64,000 nucleotides of DNA from assembly GCF_947495925.1 (NCBI RefSeq), contig NZ_CANMAU010000004.1:372001-436000 (forward strand), written 5' to 3'. Positions 35,323 through 44,130 of this stretch are shown here, in pieces. The translations under genes were made by a program, and so were the position numbers. This DNA comes from an uncultured Algibacter sp. (GTDB lineage: Bacteria > Bacteroidota > Bacteroidia > Flavobacteriales > Flavobacteriaceae). The notes below the pieces were generated by a model that searched no databases, was not told where the DNA came from, and saw only the letters and a list, made by a program, of their open reading frames with translations. Numbering within the stretch: the first letter of the stretch is position 1; every line of letters begins with the position of its first letter.

Positions 35323-35904
35323 ATGAAAAATCTTTTTTTAATTCTTTTTCTTTCTTCTTTCGTTTGCGGAAAGGCGCAAAATGTTACCGAGACCTTATCG
35401 CTTTCAGATGCGGCATTAGAATTAACAAGGCAAAAAGTAACTTATGATCCAAGTTACTTTTCAGTGGATTACCCAAATGGTGATGTGCCAAAAGATAAAG
35501 GAGTTTGCACAGATGTTGTGATTCGTGCTTACAGAAAAATGGGTATCGATTTGCAAAAGGAGGTTCATGAGGACATGAAAATAAATTTTAATTTATATCC
35601 GAAAATTTGGGGATTAAAAAGAACAGATAAAAATATAGATCATATGCGTGTGCCTAACTTAATGACATATTTTAAACGTCAGAACACTGAAGAGCCAATT
35701 ACCACAAGCCCCAATGACTATAAACCGGGTGATGTGGTTTGTTGGAATTTAGGAGGAGCGATGACACATATTGGGATTGTGGTAAATAAGAGATCGGCTG
35801 ATGGAAAACGATATATGATCGTTCATAATATTGGTGCTGGACAAGTTTTAGAAGATTGTTTGTTTGATTATAAAATAATCGGACATTATAGATCTGGATT
35901 TTGA
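35323..35904 (+). CDS. DUF1287 protein (NlpC/P60-like, exported)
   Basis: This 193-residue protein has a signal peptide (1-19, CGKAQN) and the DUF1287 pattern. Segments include YDPSYFSVDYPNGDVPKDKGVCTDVVIRAYRKMGIDLQ (putative nucleophile Cys in GVCTDV), then PGDVVCWNL and MTHIGIVVN with a conserved His. The layout Cys...His is that of papain-like cell-wall amidases, so a hydrolase acting on peptidoglycan is plausible but unproven. Confidence 0.85.
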   Translation: MKNLFLILFLSSFVCGKAQNVTETLSLSDAALELTRQKVTYDPSYFSVDYPNGDVPKDKGVCTDVVIRAYRKMGIDLQKEVHEDMKINFNLYPKIWGLKRTDKNIDHMRVPNLMTYFKRQNTEEPITTSPNDYKPGDVVCWNLGGAMTHIGIVVNKRSADGKRYMIVHNIGAGQVLEDCLFDYKIIGHYRSGF

Positions 35905-35969
35905 CTTACATTTTAAAGTAGCAATAAATTCTAGTTTATAAGATAAATGCTTCCGCAGGAATGAGAACC

Positions 35970-36665
35970 TTAACTCAATCTCGCCAAATAATCGAAATGC
36001 TCCCCTTCTAAAACCAATTCGCAGGTTAGCCCAATTGTTTCACATGCCAATTTAAGCGTTTCAAAGTCTAAATAAAGCCATTTCATAGGGGTTTCTTTTA
36101 TACCTTTATAAGACAAGAAATAGTCCAATTCCCCATAGTAATTTGCGTTCATGTCCATCCAGTAGCCTCCGTCTTCATCTTCATACATATATTTAATATC
36201 TGAAGAATCAATTAAAATTTGACCATTGAGTTTAAGTAAGCTTTTTAAATGGGTTAAGTATTTTGATACTTGACTTAATTCTTGAAAAATCCCTGTACCG
36301 TTCATAAGTAACAGGATGGAGTCAAACGTTTCTGATTCCTCTAAAAGTGATATGGTTTTAGCATTTTTAACACCTCGCTTTGTACATACGTCTATTGCAC
36401 CTGGCGAAATGTCAATACCTTTAATTTTAAGCCCTTTTTTTTGCAGATATAAGCTATGGCTTCCACTGCCACAACCTACATCTAGAACAGCTCCTTTGCA
36501 TAAACTAAGTGCTTTTTGCTCCAGTTTAGGCATCTCTTCAAACTTTCGAAAAAGGTAGGGGAGTGGTAAGCTATCTTTATCAGAAATATTAGTTTCTGTA
36601 ATGATATCCTCGGTGTAATTTCCATTTTGATAATCTAATAAAGCTTGTCCAAAAAGGTCTTTCAT
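35970..36665 (-). CDS. Class I SAM-dependent methyltransferase
   Basis: The 231-residue protein contains the SAM-binding motif I VLDVGCGSGSHSL near residue 61, followed by the acidic IKGIDISPGAIDVC and motif III-like segments. There is no signal or membrane segment. The methyl acceptor is not evident and there is no informative neighbour. It is transcribed alone, divergently from the YkgJ-type gene. Confidence 0.85.
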   Translation of the reverse strand: MKDLFGQALLDYQNGNYTEDIITETNISDKDSLPLPYLFRKFEEMPKLEQKALSLCKGAVLDVGCGSGSHSLYLQKKGLKIKGIDISPGAIDVCTKRGVKNAKTISLLEESETFDSILLLMNGTGIFQELSQVSKYLTHLKSLLKLNGQILIDSSDIKYMYEDEDGGYWMDMNANYYGELDYFLSYKGIKETPMKWLYLDFETLKLACETIGLTCELVLEGEHFDYLARLS

Positions 36666-36771
36666 AAATTTAATAGTTGCGATACTTTTTAGCTGTGGTA
36701 ATCTATATCTTGATGGTTATTATTAAAAAGATAACGTTTTTCGTAATGACGAAAAGTATTATTTTTACGCC

Positions 36772-37266
36772 ATGCACGACATAATTAATAAGCTTCCAAA
36801 GCAGGGCAAAGATAAGCATAACGAAAACAAGAAATTCTTCGCAAAGCTAAAAAAGAAACCACCTAAGAATTTGGATTATATTATGCAAGATTTGCATGAT
36901 GAAGAGTTTGAGCGTACCGATTGTTTGGAATGCGCTAACTGCTGTAAAACTACAGGGCCGTTATTTACGAATAAAGATATTGATAGAATTGCGAAGCACT
37001 TTAGAATGAAAACACAGCAATTTATTGAGCAATACCTTAGAATAGATGAAGACAATGATTATGTTCTACAAAGTGTGCCTTGTACGTTTCTAGGAACCGA
37101 TAATTATTGCTCTATTTATGATGTAAGGCCAAAAGCTTGCAGAGAGTTTCCTCATACCGATAGAAAGAAGTTTCAACAAATATCAAATTTAACTTTAAAG
37201 AATGTTTCCATCTGCCCCGCAGCCTTCAATATTGTTGAAGCCATGAAAAAAAGAATAAAGACCTAA
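36772..37266 (+). CDS. YkgJ-family cysteine-cluster protein
   Basis: This 164-residue protein carries the CxxCxNCC-type motif DCLECANCCKTTGPLF near residue 50. A second cysteine pair follows in SVPCTFLGTDNYCSIYDVRPKACREFP near 105-125. This is the pattern of zinc- or iron-chelating proteins of the YkgJ/CxxCxxCC family. The metal and role are not established. It is transcribed alone. Confidence 0.86.
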   Translation: MHDIINKLPKQGKDKHNENKKFFAKLKKKPPKNLDYIMQDLHDEEFERTDCLECANCCKTTGPLFTNKDIDRIAKHFRMKTQQFIEQYLRIDEDNDYVLQSVPCTFLGTDNYCSIYDVRPKACREFPHTDRKKFQQISNLTLKNVSICPAAFNIVEAMKKRIKT

Positions 37267-37388
37267 ATATTATTATAATAGTTTAAAATATGCTGCTATT
37301 GGTTGAAATTTAAATAGTTACATTAATTAAATCATTTGTTACATCTCTTTATTTTCTTTAAAGGTATTTTGCGTTTAAACCTTTAAAA

Positions 37389-38540
37389 ATGAGAGGAAAA
37401 CCTTATTTATATAATTTAACGTCTCTTCGTGGTATTGCCGCAATTTTGGTTGCTGTTTTGCATTTTCATTTTTTTGTTACACCTGTGGCAACATCACATA
37501 TGGCTCATGTGATTGATAAATTCTATCTCATGGTAGACTTGTTTTTTATTCTTAGTGGATTCATTATGTGTTATGTTTATGAATCAAGTTTTAATAAAGG
37601 GGTTAGCAAAACGCGTTATAAAAATTTTATAGTTGCTAGATTAGCAAGAATTTATCCATTACATGTATTAACTATAGGTGCCGAAGTATTAATTTTTATA
37701 TGTCTTGTGTCTAAAATAGGATACGACAATTTGGGGCCATTTAAGCAACACCTTTATAGACTTGATGGTATTCCTGTCCAATTGGCGTTTTTGCAGACTA
37801 TTGGTATTTATAATTTTGACACATGGAATGCTCCAGCTTGGAGTTTAAATGCGGAGTGGTGGGCCTATGTGTTATTCCCATTTTTGTTTATTGCTTTTAG
37901 AAAATTAAAAGGAGTAACAAAATTTATACCTATTATCCTTGCAGTTTTAGGTTGGGTTTTAATAGAGTTTGTTTTATCTGCAAAAGAACCTTTTATGGAT
38001 TTTCCATTAAATCCTGACAAAAAAACCTTGGATGTTAATTGGCATTATGGAACATTAAGAGGTATTATTGGTTTTATATGTGGTATGGGGATTTGGCTAA
38101 TATTTGAAAAAGTTAGGTTTAAGTCCATATTAGGTAATGGATGGACATTGATAATGGTTGCAGTTATTTCTTTTTTATCTATGTTATTGGGCTGGTATGA
38201 TGTCGTTACTGTGTTTTTGTTTGCAATAATTATTTTAGCTTCTGCTTATGGAAGTAAGGGCATTGATAAATTTTATAGGATAGCTATTTTAAATAAATTA
38301 GGCGTGTGGTCTTTTTCTATTTATATCTGGCATATGATCCTGATTCATGTGATTCTTATACCATTTACGAAAGTTGGGGCTAATCCAAAAAAAGTTTTTC
38401 AAGGGTTCATAGACCAAGTTCCTTCATTTCTTCTTCTTTTAGGCTTTTTAGTACTTGCAAGTATTATTGGTTGGATATCATTTAAATATATCGAAACTCC
38501 AACAAGAAAATGGATAAAAAAGAAGTATAGCGTACAATAA
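37389..38540 (+). CDS. Membrane acyltransferase 3 family protein
   Basis: The 383-residue protein has about ten membrane helices and acyltransferase-3 motifs. These are LTSLRGIAAILVAVLHFHFF with the catalytic-type His near residue 21, FILSGFIMCYVYESSF near 55 and ARIYPLH near 92. Members acetylate or succinylate surface polysaccharides, lipid A and other glycoconjugates at the inner membrane. The substrate is unknown. A fatty-acid-hydroxylase-like gene follows after 60 nt. Confidence 0.88.
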   Translation: MRGKPYLYNLTSLRGIAAILVAVLHFHFFVTPVATSHMAHVIDKFYLMVDLFFILSGFIMCYVYESSFNKGVSKTRYKNFIVARLARIYPLHVLTIGAEVLIFICLVSKIGYDNLGPFKQHLYRLDGIPVQLAFLQTIGIYNFDTWNAPAWSLNAEWWAYVLFPFLFIAFRKLKGVTKFIPIILAVLGWVLIEFVLSAKEPFMDFPLNPDKKTLDVNWHYGTLRGIIGFICGMGIWLIFEKVRFKSILGNGWTLIMVAVISFLSMLLGWYDVVTVFLFAIIILASAYGSKGIDKFYRIAILNKLGVWSFSIYIWHMILIHVILIPFTKVGANPKKVFQGFIDQVPSFLLLLGFLVLASIIGWISFKYIETPTRKWIKKKYSVQ

Positions 38541-38600
38541 TAAATCAAGAGCGTGTAACTTATTTAAGTATTGTATATTTAGTGAAAACTAAATAATATC

Positions 38601-39416
38601 ATGCAGGAAATTTTAAATTATTTTGAGACCATTCCTCCTCACCATCGAGTTATATTAATAATTAGTGGTTTAACTTTTTTTTGGATTATAGAAGGGTTTA
38701 TTCCTTTATATAGGTTTCAATATAAAAAATGGAAACACGCCATACCTAATTTGTTTTTCAACTTAACGTTAATGCTAGTGAATTTACCATTGGCATTTAT
38801 GTTATTAGAAACGGCCGATTGGGTTGTTGTTAATAATTTTGGAATTATTAATTGGATGCCAGAAATGCCAGTATGGTTATATGGTTTTTTAGGTTTAATC
38901 TTCTTAGATTTTTTCGGAGCTTACCTACCGCATATTATTGTGCACAAGATAAAACCGTTATGGATGGTTCACCTTGTACATCATACAGATCATAATGTGG
39001 ACACCACTACAGCAAACAGACATCATCCTTTTGAAAGTGTTATTCGGTTTTTCTTCACGTTAATAGGTGTATTTATTGTTGGAGCTCCTATTGGTTTAGT
39101 TATGCTGTATCAATCTCTCTCTGTTTTAGCTACACAGTTTAACCATGCCAACATAAAGCTGCCCAGAAAAGTAGATAACTTCATAAGTTATTTAATAGTT
39201 TCACCCAATATGCACAAAGTACATCATCATTATGTGATGCCTTTTACAGACTCTAATTACGGAAATATTTTTTCTGTTTGGGACAGGTTATTTGGCACAT
39301 ATATGGAATTAGATCCCGAGAAAATAGTTTATGGAGTTGATGTTTTTCCTAATGAAAAAGAGAATAGTAATATTAAAGATTTACTCGTTCAACCTTTTCA
39401 AAAATATAAAAAGTAA
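38601..39416 (+). CDS. Fatty acid hydroxylase / sterol desaturase superfamily protein
   Basis: The 271-residue integral membrane protein has the histidine clusters of the di-iron hydroxylase/desaturase superfamily. They are HIIVHKIKPLWMVHLVHHTDHN near 113-133, NRHHP near 140 and NMHKVHHHY near 201. These would bind two iron ions and oxidise a lipid substrate. The lipid is not evident. It may be co-transcribed with the acyltransferase before it and is convergent with the serine hydrolase gene. Confidence 0.87.
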   Translation: MQEILNYFETIPPHHRVILIISGLTFFWIIEGFIPLYRFQYKKWKHAIPNLFFNLTLMLVNLPLAFMLLETADWVVVNNFGIINWMPEMPVWLYGFLGLIFLDFFGAYLPHIIVHKIKPLWMVHLVHHTDHNVDTTTANRHHPFESVIRFFFTLIGVFIVGAPIGLVMLYQSLSVLATQFNHANIKLPRKVDNFISYLIVSPNMHKVHHHYVMPFTDSNYGNIFSVWDRLFGTYMELDPEKIVYGVDVFPNEKENSNIKDLLVQPFQKYKK

Positions 39417-39426
39417 AGCAGTGAGA

Positions 39427-40491
39427 CTAATCTAAAAAAATGGCTTCTAAGGCTTTTCCGAAGGCGTCCATTTTTATGCCGGTTCTATTTGTTAATACAG
39501 AAATAACAACCTCTTCTTTAGGGTAAATTAATAAAACGGTTGAGGTACCTACGCCCCCTCCTGTATGATAATATTTGGGAGTTTTGTTTTTGGTTTGTTC
39601 AACCGAAAAGCCAATCCCGTATCCTGTGTGGTTCCCTGATTTTAATTTTTGAGATGTTGTGATTTCTGTCAAAACATCTTTGGAAATAAGTGTTGGTGAA
39701 ATGATTTCTTTTCCAAAGGTAATTAAGTCTTCTGATGTTGATAAAAAACCGCCGCCAGCAACTTTATATTCGTTAGCAACAGGAGTTGATAAAACACGTT
39801 TTTTTTTGTAGAAATTAGTTTTATTTGGAATGTCAATACTTGAATCATCAAGCATGGTATGAGTCATATGTAATGGGTTGAAAACTGATTTTTCAACTAA
39901 ACTAACAAAATCTGTTTGACTAGCTTTTTGCATAATTTCACTGAGTAAAACATATCCAAAGGAGTTGTAAAAAAACTGAGAAGAAGGTTCAAATAGAAGC
40001 GAGTCATTTTTAAATAACTCGACACCTTCAGAAATAGATAGTTTTTTGTTTAAAGTAAACTCGTTTCCTCTATAAGATCTTATGCCGGCTAAATGTCCAG
40101 CTAACTCTCTAACCGTAAAATCGTGATTTTTTACTGGGTAATCAGGAAGGTAATTGTAAATACTTTCATCTAAATTAATGAGGTTATCATCAACTAATTT
40201 ACCTAGTGTAACCGCAGTTATAGATTTGGAAATACTGGCTATTCTAAAAAGTGTTTTATTGGGCTCTACTTTAACTTTGGTTTTTCTGTTCGCATATCCA
40301 AAACCTTCAGACCAAATTAAGTTGCCTTTTCTTGAAACTGAAATAGACATACCAGGAATACCATGTTTTCGAAGAAATCGTTTAGCCTGCTTTTTGGCTT
40401 CTTTGATGTTCAGCTTTTCTGAGGTTTCAATGTTCTGACCAAAACCTAAACAAGTAAAAAAAAGTGAAATCATTATTAAAATTCTGGTCAT
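39427..40491 (-). CDS. Serine hydrolase of the beta-lactamase / class C penicillin-binding family
   Basis: From the ATG at 40491 the 354-residue product has a signal peptide (1-18) and the serine hydrolase triad motifs. These are SISK with nucleophile Ser86 and Lys89, a YNS segment near 170 and HTGGG near the C-terminus. The ATG overlaps the stop of the NamZ-like gene (ATGA), favouring this start over 40548. It may process peptidoglycan or a small ester or peptide together with NamZ. Confidence 0.87.
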   Translation of the reverse strand: MTRILIMISLFFTCLGFGQNIETSEKLNIKEAKKQAKRFLRKHGIPGMSISVSRKGNLIWSEGFGYANRKTKVKVEPNKTLFRIASISKSITAVTLGKLVDDNLINLDESIYNYLPDYPVKNHDFTVRELAGHLAGIRSYRGNEFTLNKKLSISEGVELFKNDSLLFEPSSQFFYNSFGYVLLSEIMQKASQTDFVSLVEKSVFNPLHMTHTMLDDSSIDIPNKTNFYKKKRVLSTPVANEYKVAGGGFLSTSEDLITFGKEIISPTLISKDVLTEITTSQKLKSGNHTGYGIGFSVEQTKNKTPKYYHTGGGVGTSTVLLIYPKEEVVISVLTNRTGIKMDAFGKALEAIFLD

Positions 40492-41729
40492 GGATAAATG
40501 AGATATTGAGCTCTTGTTTTTTTGAATGTTTCTAGTCCCTTTTTCCAAGTTGCTTTAATTTCAGTTTCACTTCGTCCAGATTCAATCTGTCGCTGTAAGG
40601 TTTCTGTTCCCGCATGCTTTGTAAAATTATTGGTATTAAAAAAGAGTGACTTGTCTTTGGTGTTTCGATAGGCTTTAATCACCCATTTCAGAGTCATAAT
40701 GCCATTTAAATCTTCGTTTTGTAAATCTTCACCATAGCATAATGTGTTTTTATGTTTTGGGTGTTTAGCTCCAAAATTTTCAATAGGAGTATAACTAAAA
40801 GAGAAGAAACTTCTATTTAAAAACGGAGCGCCATACCTTTGAAATTGAAATTCCGTACCTCTACCAGCATTTATATTTGTACCTTCAAAAAGACCTAAAC
40901 TAGGGTAAAGTTTTATAGATTGATCATTTGGTAAATTAGGAGAAGGTCTTATGGGAAGACTGTACGAGGTATTATGTGTGTAATTTTTAACTGGAATAAT
41001 TTTAATACTACATTTTAAGCCTTCGGTCAGCCATTTTTCACCATTTATCATACCCGCATATTCGCCAATGGTCATACCATGTACTAGAGGGACAGGGTGC
41101 ATACCCAAAAAATTCTTGTGCTTTGGTTCTAATACAGGGCCGTCAATATAGTGCCCATTGGGATTCGGTCTATCCAAAATTAAAACAGGTATATTATTTT
41201 CGGCGCAAGCTTCCATAACATTATGTAATGTTGAAATATATGTATAGAAACGTACACCAACATCTTGAATGTCAAACACTATAATATCTAGGCCTTTTAA
41301 TTGCTCAGGGGTGGGTTTTCTGTGTTTTCCATGCAGTGAAATTAAAGGCAGGTTTGTTTTGGTATCAATGGCATCATTTATATGTTCTCCAGCATCTGCT
41401 TTTCCGCGAAACCCATGTTCTGGTGCAAAAACCTTTTTTACATTAATATTTAAGGCTAACAATGAATCTACCAGATGAGTATAAGAGCTATCGGTTTTAA
41501 ATATTACCGAAGTTTGATTAGCAACAATTCCAACGCGTTTGCCTTCTAATAATGTTAAATAACTCTCAGTTTGATTTGCACCAACAATTATGTTCTTGCT
41601 TTCTTGAACCTGTTGAAGAGGTATATTGTTTTCTATCGATTTCCCATCTTTTTTACTGGATGTGCTTCCGCAAGAAATCATTGCCAAAACAAATAATAAA
41701 ACAGTATTTTTGAACACATTAAACGTCAT
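40488..41729 (-). CDS. NamZ-type exo-beta-N-acetylmuramidase (DUF1343)
   Basis: The 413-residue lipoprotein has a signal ending LAMISC (lipid Cys20). DUF1343 segments follow: KRVGIVANQTSVI, KVFAPEHGFRGKADAGEHI, DIIVFDIQDVGVRFYTYISTLH, DRPNPN and GRGTEFQFQRYGAPF. NamZ releases N-acetylmuramic acid from the non-reducing ends of peptidoglycan glycans, a recycling step. It is translationally coupled to the serine hydrolase gene. Function is from family knowledge. Confidence 0.87.
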   Translation of the reverse strand: MTFNVFKNTVLLFVLAMISCGSTSSKKDGKSIENNIPLQQVQESKNIIVGANQTESYLTLLEGKRVGIVANQTSVIFKTDSSYTHLVDSLLALNINVKKVFAPEHGFRGKADAGEHINDAIDTKTNLPLISLHGKHRKPTPEQLKGLDIIVFDIQDVGVRFYTYISTLHNVMEACAENNIPVLILDRPNPNGHYIDGPVLEPKHKNFLGMHPVPLVHGMTIGEYAGMINGEKWLTEGLKCSIKIIPVKNYTHNTSYSLPIRPSPNLPNDQSIKLYPSLGLFEGTNINAGRGTEFQFQRYGAPFLNRSFFSFSYTPIENFGAKHPKHKNTLCYGEDLQNEDLNGIMTLKWVIKAYRNTKDKSLFFNTNNFTKHAGTETLQRQIESGRSETEIKATWKKGLETFKKTRAQYLIYP

Positions 41730-41737
41730 AAGATAAT

Positions 41738-42973
41738 TTGAATTACGAGTTTTTTATAGCTAAACGCATTATTGGCAGCAAAGCGTATAAAAGTAGCGTA
41801 TCGGCACCAATAATAAAAATTGGTATCGCGGCAATTGCAATTGGCATTGTAGTTATGATGATTGCCATTGCAACAGGGATTGGTTTACAGCAAAAAATAC
41901 GCGATAAAGTGGTGGCCTTTAGTGGTCATGTAACTATTTCGAATTATGATAGTAATAACTCTCAAGAAAGCGGAAAGCCCATATCTATAAATCAAGATTT
42001 TTATCCAGAATTTAAGGATGTTGAAGGAGTAAAACATGTGCAAGCGGTGGCCACAAAGTTTGGTGTTATTCGTACTGAAACAGATTTTGAAGGAGCCTAT
42101 CTTAAAGGAGTAGGAGCAGATTACAATTGGAATTATTTTATCGATTTTTTAATTGAAGGTCGTCTACCAGATTATTCAGGTAAAAGAAATGAAGAGGTTT
42201 TGATTTCTGAATATCTAGCTAATCGACTAAATTTTAAAGTGGGTGATAACTTTCAAATGGTTTTTGCTAAAGACGATCCTGAGAAGTTGCCTAATATTAT
42301 CACGTATCAAGTAGTGGGTTTATTCAATTCGGGATTTCAAGATTTAGATGCTACTTATTTAATAGGCGACTTACGTCATTTACAACGTATTAACAGGTGG
42401 GAGCCTGAGGAAATAGGTAGTTTTGAAGTTTTTATTGATGATTATTCCAAGCTTGAAGAAAAAGGAATAGAAATTTATCAAAATACGCCATCAACATTCA
42501 ATACAGAAACCATTACCGCTAGGTATTTTTCTATTTTCGAATGGATTAAAATTTTTGATAAAAATATTATAGGAATCATTGGTATCATGATACTTATAGC
42601 TGGTATAAATATGATAACAGCCTTATTAGTTTTGATTCTAGAACGTACCCAAATGATAGGCGTTTTAAAAGCATTGGGTAGCAGTAATTGGAGCATCCGG
42701 AAGTTATTTATATACAATGCCTCTTATTTAATTCTTCTCGGGTTACTATGGGGTAATATCATTGGGCTAGGAATTCTGCTTGCTCAAAAATATTTTAAAA
42801 TATTTCCATTAGATCCAAGTGTTTACTACGTTACAGAAGCTCCAGTGTACATTAATTTCGGATATATTTTGGCCTTAAATTTAGGCACTTTGGTACTTTG
42901 TTTATTAATGTTGTTGATCCCTTCATATATCATTACAAAAATATCTCCAGTAAGAGCCATTCGTTTTCAGTAA
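41738..42973 (+). CDS. LolC/E-type lipoprotein-releasing ABC transporter permease
   Basis: This 411-residue protein has an N-terminal membrane helix (about 25-47), a periplasmic MacB-core-like domain and three C-terminal FtsX helices ending SPVRAIRFQ. The opening FFIAKRIIGSKAYKSSVSAPIIKIGIAAIAIG is typical of flavobacterial LolC/LolE. It would extract lipoproteins from the inner membrane. The start is a TTG, with an in-frame TAA three codons upstream and no ATG. It is divergent from the NamZ gene by 8 nt, so the promoters overlap. No LolD gene is adjacent. Confidence 0.84.
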   Translation: MNYEFFIAKRIIGSKAYKSSVSAPIIKIGIAAIAIGIVVMMIAIATGIGLQQKIRDKVVAFSGHVTISNYDSNNSQESGKPISINQDFYPEFKDVEGVKHVQAVATKFGVIRTETDFEGAYLKGVGADYNWNYFIDFLIEGRLPDYSGKRNEEVLISEYLANRLNFKVGDNFQMVFAKDDPEKLPNIITYQVVGLFNSGFQDLDATYLIGDLRHLQRINRWEPEEIGSFEVFIDDYSKLEEKGIEIYQNTPSTFNTETITARYFSIFEWIKIFDKNIIGIIGIMILIAGINMITALLVLILERTQMIGVLKALGSSNWSIRKLFIYNASYLILLGLLWGNIIGLGILLAQKYFKIFPLDPSVYYVTEAPVYINFGYILALNLGTLVLCLLMLLIPSYIITKISPVRAIRFQ

Positions 42974-43126
42974 TTGCATGGTGCTTTAGCTTTTTAAATA
43001 AAGAATCTTACTCATTCTTTTGTTTTTATGATTCGTTAATTTAGATATTTCTTGACGCACCCAATTATTAGTTCCTCCGGCGGTTTAAATAAATTCTTCA
43101 AACCTAAAAGTAACCTTAAAGAGAAG

Positions 43127-43608
43127 TCATTCGAGTTCAATAGATTCTATGAGAAGCTTAAATGATTCGGCTTTTTTATTACCTAATAAAAAAGCAATCA
43201 TTTCTAAGGATTTACCTGTATAGTTGGAATAGTTTAATGTTTTGCCTCTAAAGCTGGATGCAATGAATTAAAAGGGATCTTAATAATTTGCCATTCTCCT
43301 GAAGTTTCAAAAGGTATTACATAGGAGTGCTTATCATTAGTGTCACTTTTTACTCTAAACTGGTAGGTCTTGCCATCACCTTTTAGTCGCAAACAAATTT
43401 TTGTATAGTCACTTACATATTTGGGTTCAAATTTATACTGTATCATAGAGAACCCTCCATTATTTTCTAAAGAAACGTTTCCGTAAAACACGCCATAACC
43501 TTCATTGCTTAAATTGAAACTACTATGAGATTTTCCACCCATAACTATATCGTCAACAATACGCCAGTCTGAAATGTTACTTTTTAAGCTAAACTTCACT
43601 AAATTCAT
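43127..43608 (-). pseudogene. CIA30-domain protein gene with a -1 frameshift
   Basis: The first 124 codons (43608-43234) encode a CIA30-like galactose-binding fold: WRIVDDIVMGGKSHSSF and the IPFNSL segment. The frame then ends early in ALEAKH. In another frame the missing end continues from about 43255 as SFRGKTLNYSNYTGKSLEM, then FLLGNKKAESFKLLIESIELE and a TGA at 43127. One base lost at about 43255-43257 explains the shift. CIA30 relatives act in complex assembly, but the bacterial role is unclear. A sequencing error is an alternative to gene decay. Confidence 0.75.
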
Positions 43609-43638
43609 TATCCTTTGACTTATTATATGAGTACATAA

Positions 43639-44037
43639 CTAACCATTCTCAATATCACTTATATGATGCTCTAGTGCCTTAACCGAAATTTGTATTTCTA
43701 TAATTAAATAAGCCAGAGACATAATGAGTAGTATAAGTGCTAAACCAAATACCCAAATGGCAATATATTGTTGTTCTATATAAATTAAAAACATGGTTAG
43801 TACGCATAGTAATAGGCTACTAATTCCAAGTATTTGCATAGACCTTGTTAAATACAAGCGTTTTTTAATATTTTCTATTTGAGCAATGAGAACAGAATCT
43901 TTATTCTCCATGTATTTGTCATGCAAACTTCTTATGGTAGCTGCATAGGCCAAAAACCGGTTAGTATAGGCTAACATGATTAGAGAAATAGCAGAAAATA
44001 ATAGAGCTGGTGTAGTTAGTGTAAGTTGTTCCATCAA
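43639..44037 (-). CDS. DUF2721 membrane protein
   Basis: The 132-residue protein has three hydrophobic helices (about 10-30, 72-92, 96-118). The central segment NRFLAYAATIRSLHDKYM and the linker KKRLYLTRSMQILGISSLL fit the DUF2721 family. Function unknown. It begins with MMEQLTLTTPALLF; either of the first two Met codons could be used. It is 30 nt upstream of the frameshifted CIA30 gene. Confidence 0.83.
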   Translation of the reverse strand: MMEQLTLTTPALLFSAISLIMLAYTNRFLAYAATIRSLHDKYMENKDSVLIAQIENIKKRLYLTRSMQILGISSLLLCVLTMFLIYIEQQYIAIWVFGLALILLIMSLAYLIIEIQISVKALEHHISDIENG

Positions 44038-44130
44038 TGCTGTTTTAAGCTAAATTACAAACTTTGGTAAGTAATAAATAATCTTGGGGCGTTATTTGGT
44101 ATTTTTATGTAGGAATTTTATATTTAACAG

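Noticed and set aside
42986-43084. A 33-codon open stretch on the minus strand reading TAGGTNNWVRQEISKLTNHK, which looks protein-like.
   Set aside because: It has no start codon and is preceded by an in-frame TAA. It may be the remnant of a lost gene, but it is too short to name.
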